Source: an uncultured Collinsella sp.
GTDB taxonomy: Bacteria > Actinomycetota > Coriobacteriia > Coriobacteriales > Coriobacteriaceae
Assembly: GCA_900758885.1 (NCBI GenBank)
Contig: CAAETD010000054.1
Location: 1 to 27,531, forward strand
Reading direction: 5' to 3'
DNA: 27,531 nucleotides
Positions within the stretch are counted from its first letter, which is position 1. The number at the start of each line of letters is the position of its first letter. Positions 21,279-27,531 of this stretch are shown here, in pieces. Below the pieces are notes generated by a model. That model saw nothing but the letters and a program-made list of their open reading frames with translations. It made no database searches and had not been told where the DNA came from. The position numbers and the translations under genes are program-made.

Positions 21279-22244
21279 CTAGTACGTCGCCTTGTAACGG
21301 TCGACCTTCTCGCGATAATCGCGCGTGTCGGCCTCGCGCAGCTTGGTCATGGCATCGCGCTCGTCATCGGATAGGTTCGTGGGGACCTGCACCTTGATCT
21401 CGACGAGCAGCGCGCCCGTGCGGCCACGGTGCTTAACGTCGGGCGCCCCCATTTCCTTAAAGCGGAACTTCTTGCCCGTCTGGGTACCCGCGGGCACCTT
21501 CAAACGAACCGTCGCACCGCCGGGCGTCGGCACGTCCACCGTGCAGCCGAGCGCCGCCTCATAGACCGAGACCGGTACCTCCATGGTCACGTCGGCACCT
21601 TTACGCTTAAACAGCGGATGCTCCTCCACGTGCGTGGTCACGACCAGGTCGCCGCGCTCGCCGCCGGCAACGCCATACTCGCCGCGACGCTTGTAGCGCA
21701 GCTTGCCGCCATCGACCGCGCCCGCAGGGACCGAGACCGTAATGGTCTGCTGCTCGCCCGTCGAGGGAATGCGGTAGGTGACCTTGTGCGTCACGCCGCG
21801 AAACGCGTCCTCGGCCGTCACGTCGACAGTCAGCGACAGGTCGCCGCCCTTGCGCGCGCGGTTGCGGCCCGCACCGGCACCGGCAGCGCCCGCGGCCCCG
21901 GCAAAGCCCGAGCCCCAATCGCTGCCCCAGGCGCCGTTGCCGCTAAAGATGCTGTCAAAGATATCGCCCCAGCCGCTCGCGCCGGCACTGGCTCCGTAGC
22001 CACCGCTATACGCGCCGCCCGCGCCCGGCATGCCGCCAAACATGAGCATCTGGTCGTACTCTTTGCGCTTCTTCTCGTCCGAAAGCGTTTCGTAAGCCTC
22101 GCTGATCTCCTTGAACTTGGCCTCGTCGCCGCCGGCATCGGGGTGATATTTTTGCGCGAGCTTGCGAAACGCGCTCTTGATCTCTTTATCGGAGGCGCTC
22201 TTGGATACGCCCAGGATGTCATAGAAGGTTTTGCCTGCAGCCAT
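21279..22244 (-). CDS. dnaJ: DnaJ-type co-chaperone without zinc-finger domain
   Basis: The 321-aa protein stimulates the DnaK ATPase. It has a J domain at about residues 6-70 with the HPD motif at 34-36, a Gly/Ala-rich linker at about 82-130, and two C-terminal beta domains for substrate binding. The four CXXCXGXG zinc motifs of classical DnaJ are absent, so it is a class B (CbpA-like) J protein. In actinobacterial dnaK operons the J protein usually has the zinc domain, so this is a lineage difference. The ATG at 22242-22244 has a GGAGAGGAG site upstream. A longer frame adds 11 residues without support. It lies between grpE and hspR. Confidence 0.95.
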   Translation of the reverse strand: MAAGKTFYDILGVSKSASDKEIKSAFRKLAQKYHPDAGGDEAKFKEISEAYETLSDEKKRKEYDQMLMFGGMPGAGGAYSGGYGASAGASGWGDIFDSIFSGNGAWGSDWGSGFAGAAGAAGAGAGRNRARKGGDLSLTVDVTAEDAFRGVTHKVTYRIPSTGEQQTITVSVPAGAVDGGKLRYKRRGEYGVAGGERGDLVVTTHVEEHPLFKRKGADVTMEVPVSVYEAALGCTVDVPTPGGATVRLKVPAGTQTGKKFRFKEMGAPDVKHRGRTGALLVEIKVQVPTNLSDDERDAMTKLREADTRDYREKVDRYKATY

Positions 22245-22316
22245 CGTAGCTCCTCTCCTGTTACGTCCGCCGCCCATGCAGACGACGGCTCATGCTTTCA
22301 TATGGCACTAGGCCAG

Positions 22317-22350
22317 AAAGGGCCCCGGGTGTTGCCCCGGGTCCCTTCTC
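22317..22350 (-). terminator. Attenuator-like hairpin between grpE and dnaJ
   Basis: On the minus strand AAGGGACCCGGG and CCCGGGGCCCTT pair with one mismatch just after the grpE stop. The tail CTTTCTGG is weak, so it may only partly stop transcription or protect the upstream message end. Confidence 0.55.
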
Positions 22351-22352
22351 AA

Positions 22353-23195
22353 TTACTCCTCGGTGCTCTCGGCCGTATCGGCCGTAGCATCCTCGGGCGC
22401 CGCTTCGGGCTCCGGTGCGGGGCGCTTCTCGCCACCGTAGGTCACCGTCACCATCGCGGAACGCAGGATGCGATCCGCCATGCGGTAGCCCTTCTGGTAC
22501 ACGTCGTTGACGGTCTCGTCGTACTGCGACGCGTCCTCGACGCGACCCACGGCCTGGTGCTCGAGCGGATCGAATGCCTCGCCCTTGGGATCGATGGGCT
22601 CAACGCCCTCGTGCGCAAACACATCGAGCAGCTTGGCATGTACCGCGTCGACGCCATCGACGAACTGCTTAAAGTCGTCGGCAAGCTCCTGGCTGCGGGC
22701 ATGGTCGATCGCACGCTCGATATCGTCGACCACCGGCAGCAGCGCAGTGACGAGCTTCTCGGTCGCGCGCTCGCGCTCGGCGATACGCTCATTGGCGGTG
22801 CGGCGACGGAAGTTCTCCCAGTCGGCCTGCAGACGAGCGGTACGCTCGGTGGCATCCTTTGCCTTGTCCTCGGCGGCCTTCTGAGCCTCTGCCGCAGCAT
22901 CGAGCTCATTGCGCACGTCGGCAAGCTCTTTCTGAGCCTGCTCGAACTTGAGCTTAAAGTCGTTGTCGGCGGCTTCCTCACCGGCGCGGATAGCGGCTTC
23001 CACCATCTCGTCCTCGGTCATCGTCGCCTCCTTGTTGGAATCCTCTACCTGGTTCTCGGCAGCCTCGGCGGCCTCGGCCTCGTTGGCCTCGGTATCGTCG
23101 ACGGCCTCTACGGGAATCTTCACGTCCTTCTCCTCAGAGTCAACGGGGGCGGCGCCAGCGGCAGCCGCCTCCGTGCGAGCTTTACGGGCGGACAT
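22353..23195 (-). CDS. grpE: Nucleotide exchange factor GrpE
   Basis: The 280-aa protein releases ADP from DnaK. The N-terminal 85 residues are acidic and Ala/Glu-rich, longer than in most GrpE proteins of about 200 aa. A long coiled coil follows at about 75-135, with LQADWENFRRRTANER as the recognisable family signature. The C-terminal beta domain includes GVEPIDPKGEAFDPLEHQAV and the typical KGYRMADRILRSAMVTV. A disordered acidic tail ends the protein. The start codon lies two bases after the dnaK stop, so translation is probably coupled, and its GAGG site is inside dnaK. Confidence 0.97.
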   Translation of the reverse strand: MSARKARTEAAAAGAAPVDSEEKDVKIPVEAVDDTEANEAEAAEAAENQVEDSNKEATMTEDEMVEAAIRAGEEAADNDFKLKFEQAQKELADVRNELDAAAEAQKAAEDKAKDATERTARLQADWENFRRRTANERIAERERATEKLVTALLPVVDDIERAIDHARSQELADDFKQFVDGVDAVHAKLLDVFAHEGVEPIDPKGEAFDPLEHQAVGRVEDASQYDETVNDVYQKGYRMADRILRSAMVTVTYGGEKRPAPEPEAAPEDATADTAESTEE

Positions 23196-23197
23196 GA

Positions 23198-25090
<1,893 letters not shown>

Positions 25091-25199
25091 TAGAAATTCC
25101 CTCTCTCTTTTGCGTTCGCGCCGCCTCGACGATCTGTCGCGCGGCGCTTCGGCTTGTCTTTCAGGATGTAGTGTATCCCCTTATGGGCCGGAATATACA

Positions 25200-25226
25200 A
25201 AATCTAAGTCAATTCATATAAGATTT
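25200..25226 (-). promoter_or_regulatory. HspR-type operator candidate of dnaK
   Basis: The minus strand reads AAATCTTATAT-N5-GACTTAGATTT, the same half-sites and spacing as upstream of clpB. TGTATATT, a possible extended -10 element, follows two bases later. The textbook HAIR sequence CTTGAGT-N7-ACTCAAG is not present, so the assignment rests on the gene context and on the exact sharing between the two heat-shock genes. Confidence 0.75.
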
Positions 25227-25230
25227 CTTA

Positions 25231-25289
25231 TTGCCGAGAGTTTAGGTTCTCAAATGCGCAGGTAGATGCGCTGATGGAGTTCTCGGCAA
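25231..25289. repeat. Inverted repeat next to the dnaK operator
   Basis: TTGCCGAGA (25231-25239) and TCTCGGCAA (25281-25289) form a 9-bp perfect inverted repeat with a 41-base interior that contains ATGCGC twice. Its role is unknown. Confidence 0.5.
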
Positions 25290-25385
25290 GTCTATCGAGA
25301 TCTATGTAGAGATGGCTGAGATTTGCGTCCGGGGGTGCCTGGGGCTGCCTTATGGAAAACTCGTCCCGTTTTGGACGTGGATTAC

Positions 25386-25436
25386 GGGTCGCAGTTTCCG
25401 CCAGCGGGCCCAACCGGAAACTGCGACCCAGTTTTC
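25386..25436 (+). terminator. Strong hairpin with short T-run, no gene upstream
   Basis: GGGTCGCAGTTTCCG (25386-25400) and its exact complement (25415-25429) form a 15-bp stem with a 14-base loop, followed by AGTTTTC on the plus strand. No plus-strand protein gene ends before it. It may end a short RNA or be a palindromic repeat. Confidence 0.55.
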
Positions 25437-25511
25437 GGCTAAATAACGAGATGCCCTTTCCGCAGGCGCGCTCAATAGCTCAATATTTCAAGTCACCTTT
25501 AGCTAACATTT

Positions 25512-25544
25512 GCGCAGCTCAACGGCCCCACCTGCGTGTTTTTT
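25512..25544 (+). terminator. Terminator-like hairpin with T-run
   Basis: GCGCAG (25512-25517) and CTGCGT (25532-25537) pair, with one wobble, and GTTTTTTAG follows on the plus strand. It precedes the ferredoxin promoter by about 50 bp. Confidence 0.5.
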
Positions 25545-25596
25545 AGTAAACCTTGGCATACTCGGCGAACGGTATGAAGATGCCGGCCAGAGGGTA

Positions 25597-25624
25597 TTGC
25601 AAACGGTCGCTCCCGTGGTATGTT
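25597..25624 (+). promoter_or_regulatory. Promoter candidate of the ferredoxin gene
   Basis: TTGCAA (25597-25602) and TATGTT (25619-25624) are separated by 16 bases. The start codon follows 61 bases after the second hexamer. Confidence 0.5.
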
Positions 25625-25685
25625 TTTGCCCGAATCAAACCGGCGCGCATCGTCTGTAGCGTCGGTCAACAGAGAGGAAACTACC

Positions 25686-25871
25686 ATGGCTCATCCCGTA
25701 ATTGATGCCGACGAGTGCATCGCTTGTGGCGTTTGCGTCGATTCCTGCCCCGCTGGCGTTCTGGAGCTCCAGGACGTCGCTACCGTCGCTGACGAGGATT
25801 CCTGCGTCGCCTGTGGCGCTTGCCAGGACGCTTGCCCCGCCGGCGCGATCACCGAGATCGTCGAGGAGTAA
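25686..25871 (+). CDS. 2[4Fe-4S] ferredoxin
   Basis: The 61-aa protein is a small clostridial-type ferredoxin that carries electrons in the cytoplasm. Both clusters have the full motif CxxCxxCxxxCP: Cys11, 14, 17 and 21, and Cys40, 43, 46 and 50. Conventional pairing gives each cluster three cysteines from one motif and one from the other. It starts at an ATG with AGAGGAAA upstream and has its own promoter candidate and a strong terminator, so it is transcribed alone. Likely partners are pyruvate:ferredoxin oxidoreductase, hydrogenase or the large Fe-S/FAD enzyme in this window, but nothing links it to one of them. Confidence 0.97.
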   Translation: MAHPVIDADECIACGVCVDSCPAGVLELQDVATVADEDSCVACGACQDACPAGAITEIVEE

Positions 25872-25910
25872 CAACTCCCCCACTTGCACACTCACAAGTA
25901 CACCGTGCAC

Positions 25911-25950
25911 AAAAAGGAGGCCTCCGCATCGCCGCGGAGGCCTCCTTTTG
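25911..25950 (+). terminator. Terminator of the ferredoxin gene
   Basis: AAAAGGAGGCCTCCGC and GCGGAGGCCTCCTTTT form a 16-bp perfect stem with a 6-base loop, followed by GC. The A and T runs at both ends suit termination in either direction. Confidence 0.9.
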
Positions 25951-25987
25951 CATGTGTGGGCAGCTAATTTGGAGCGGGACCCTTGGC

Positions 25988-26054
25988 AGTTGCGGTGGAA
26001 TAGTTCCTGTTTTATGGCTTGGATGCCGATTTTAGGAACTATTTCACCGCAACT
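25988..26054. repeat. Dispersed palindromic element, copy 4
   Basis: The arms are AGTTGCGGTGGAATAGTTCC and GGAACTATTTCACCGCAACT, with a small inner hairpin GGC-TTGGAT-GCC. It begins 17 bp beyond the niaR stop, between the convergent ferredoxin and niaR genes. Confidence 0.92.
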
Positions 26055-26071
26055 TATAGATGCAGCGTCGG

Positions 26072-26617
26072 CTAAGAGAGATCGTCCTCATAGGGCATCA
26101 GATCTGCCAGATACCCCTTCTCCTTGAGCATAGCCTCGATCTCGTCGAGAGTTTGCTCGTCTTCTGCCGCAATGCGATGGAAGTGATAGCCGCTGGTTAC
26201 CGTCAGCAGTGGAAAGCTCTTGCCGCTCTCGATATCGTGCAGGTAGCGCTCAACATCGCGACGATTGCGGATGTCCAGGTCGGCCGTGATCTTGCCGTAC
26301 ACGCGGTGATTGACGATCACGTTGAGCACGGCGCCGCCGGCGTCGACGATGCTCGTGAGCTCATCGCCCGCCTGCTCCACGCCGTGGCGCACCTTGACCA
26401 GACGCGTGGGCACAGCCGGGCTGCTCGCCGCCTCCTGTAGCACGTAGCCGCGATTGGTCGCCACGATATCGTGCCCATCGGCGCGCAGCAGAGCGATGTC
26501 TTGCACGACAATCTGGCGGCTCACACCCACCTCGCGGGCAAGTGCGCTGCCCGAAACGGGCTCCTTGGCTTCCTCGAGCACGCCCATGATGGCACGGCGA
26601 CGCTCGCGGGCGTCCAT
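26072..26617 (-). CDS. niaR: NAD biosynthesis repressor NiaR
   Basis: The 181-aa protein has an N-terminal winged helix-turn-helix (residues about 5-60, with SGSALAREVGVSRQIVVQDI) and a C-terminal 3H domain named for conserved histidines, seen here in VRHGVEQ, VNHRVYGK and SGYHFHRI. NiaR proteins repress NAD synthesis and niacin uptake genes when nicotinate is plentiful. The start codon overlaps the nadC stop by one base (TAATG), so the two are translationally coupled. Its presence at the end of a nad operon implies that it regulates its own operon. The operator would lie upstream of the first nad gene, outside the window. Confidence 0.93.
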   Translation of the reverse strand: MDARERRRAIMGVLEEAKEPVSGSALAREVGVSRQIVVQDIALLRADGHDIVATNRGYVLQEAASSPAVPTRLVKVRHGVEQAGDELTSIVDAGGAVLNVIVNHRVYGKITADLDIRNRRDVERYLHDIESGKSFPLLTVTSGYHFHRIAAEDEQTLDEIEAMLKEKGYLADLMPYEDDLS

Positions 26618-27477
26618 TATTTACCGTCCAACAGACGCAGGTGCTTAAGCGAGAGGTCGAGGATCGGCGCGGAGTGCGTCAGGGCGCCCGAGCTAATGTA
26701 GTCGACACCCAGATCAGCCAGGGCTCGGATATTGTTGGCGTCCACGTTGCCCGAGCACTCGGTCTTGGCGCGACCGGCGATAAGCTCAATCGCAGCAGCC
26801 ATGTCGTCGTGGGTCATGTTGTCGAACATGATGATGTCGGCGCCGGCCTCCACAGCCTCGCGCACCATGTCCAGGTTCTCGCACTCGATCTCGACCGTCG
26901 TGGTAAACGATGCATGGGCGCGCGCCATCTCGATCGCACGCGTCACACCGCCGGCGGCATCGATGTGGTTGTCCTTGAGCATGACGGCCGTCGACAGGTT
27001 GTAACGGTGGTTGCTGCCGCCGCCGATCTCGACCGCGGCCTTCTCGAAGACGCGCATGCCCGGCGTGGTCTTGCGCGTATCGACAAGCACGGTCTTGGTG
27101 CCCTCGAGCGCCGCGGCCATCTGGTGCGTATAGGTAGCGACACCGCTCATGCGCTGCAGGTAGTTGAGCGCCACACGCTCGCCCGAAAGCAGCACGCGCG
27201 CATCGCCGCGCACCTGACCCACGTGGTCGCCGGCGTGCACCTCGTCGCCATCCGAGACATCGAATAACACGGAGCTCTGCGGATCCAGCAGCTCAAAGGT
27301 GCGGGCGAATACGTCCAGGCCGGCGATAATGCCGTCGGCCTTGGCGATGAGCTCAACGGTAGCGGGGCGTGCCGTGGGGCACACGCTCGCCGTACTCACG
27401 TCCTCAAAGGTAATGTCCTCGCGCAGAGCCTGCAAAATCAGATCATCGACGACGAGCTTCATGGTAATGGGATTCAT
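26617..27477 (-). CDS. nadC: Nicotinate-nucleotide pyrophosphorylase (quinolinate phosphoribosyltransferase)
   Basis: The 286-aa enzyme converts quinolinate and PRPP to nicotinate mononucleotide, CO2 and pyrophosphate, in de novo NAD synthesis. Family motifs visible are ALREDITFEDVST near the N-terminus, RKTTPGMR and GGGSNHRYNL in the substrate site, MLKDNHI, VEIECENL, DIIMFDNM and a C-terminal SGALTHS. The length is typical. The ATG at 27475-27477 has GGAGGAG six bases upstream. It sits three bases after the preceding partial gene and overlaps niaR, so all three are one operon. Confidence 0.97.
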   Translation of the reverse strand: MNPITMKLVVDDLILQALREDITFEDVSTASVCPTARPATVELIAKADGIIAGLDVFARTFELLDPQSSVLFDVSDGDEVHAGDHVGQVRGDARVLLSGERVALNYLQRMSGVATYTHQMAAALEGTKTVLVDTRKTTPGMRVFEKAAVEIGGGSNHRYNLSTAVMLKDNHIDAAGGVTRAIEMARAHASFTTTVEIECENLDMVREAVEAGADIIMFDNMTHDDMAAAIELIAGRAKTECSGNVDANNIRALADLGVDYISSGALTHSAPILDLSLKHLRLLDGK

Positions 27478-27480
27478 GGT

Positions 27481-27531
27481 CTACTCCTCCACGGCCTGCG
27501 TGCCGGCGGCACGGGCCAAATCATCGATTGC
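27481..27531 (-). CDS. C-terminal end of a gene upstream of nadC (partial)
   Basis: The last 16 codons read AIDDLARAAGTQAVEE and then TAG, in frame to the window edge. The nadC ribosome-binding site lies inside this end. By gene order it is probably nadB (L-aspartate oxidase) or nadA (quinolinate synthase), but the visible residues do not decide. Confidence 0.65.
   Translation of the reverse strand, partial: AIDDLARAAGTQAVEE

Overview
The window reads as a piece of chromosome from a high-GC, anaerobic, gut-type actinobacterium of the class Coriobacteriia, most probably Collinsella or a close relative. This is inferred from the gene content: an actinobacterial dnaK-grpE-dnaJ-hspR operon and a clpB gene that share an upstream motif, an unlinked mannose-family PTS operon with a ManO-like gene, many [4Fe-4S] proteins, and a nadC-niaR pair. 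No 16S gene is present, so the genus is not proven. Most genes lie on the minus strand.

Layout, left to right. Positions 1-960 hold no large gene. They contain two terminators, a probable 49-aa membrane protein with a TTG start, a tRNA-Arg(CCT), and a tandem duplication of that tRNA's 3' end with its terminator. Positions 962-4244 (minus) are a mannose-class PTS operon, manX (IIAB), manY (IIC), manZ (IID), then a terminator and a ManO/DUF956 gene. A 300-base AT-rich control region precedes it. Next come hypA and a 925-aa Fe-S/FAD oxidoreductase (minus), divergent from a TetR regulator and a DUF5692-type membrane protein (plus). The intergenic region between them holds two TTGAC-N5-GTCAA palindromes. 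Positions 10210-11706 encode an acidic single-pass membrane protein. An AAA_14/DUF4143 ATPase of accessory character, a small proline-rich protein and clpB follow.

Positions 16411-17297 are intergenic and rich in structure: a heat-shock operator-like motif, three tandem hairpins, two opposed terminators, a short coding-like repeat and a 9-bp tandem repeat. A 215-aa secreted or membrane protein and a stand-alone aconitase-family hydratase come next. The chaperone operon dnaK-grpE-dnaJ-hspR follows (minus), then a 2[4Fe-4S] ferredoxin (plus), and the end of an NAD operon (upstream partial gene, nadC, niaR; minus).

How it works together. HspR, made from the last gene of the chaperone operon, probably represses both dnaK and clpB through a shared 27-bp motif, AAATCTTATAT-N5-GACTTAGATTT, which is not the textbook HAIR sequence. 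NiaR probably represses NAD synthesis, including its own operon. The TetR protein probably controls the divergent oxidoreductase and DUF5692 genes.

The most notable non-gene signal is a family of four dispersed palindromic elements of about 67 bp. All have the same orientation, and each lies 9-25 bp behind the stop codon of a minus-strand gene. Their arms read GTTGCGGTGGAATAGTTCC and GGAACTATTTCACCGCAAC, and one copy carries compensatory changes. A second, different hairpin family forms a three-unit array upstream of clpB. No CRISPR array, prophage or intact insertion sequence was seen.
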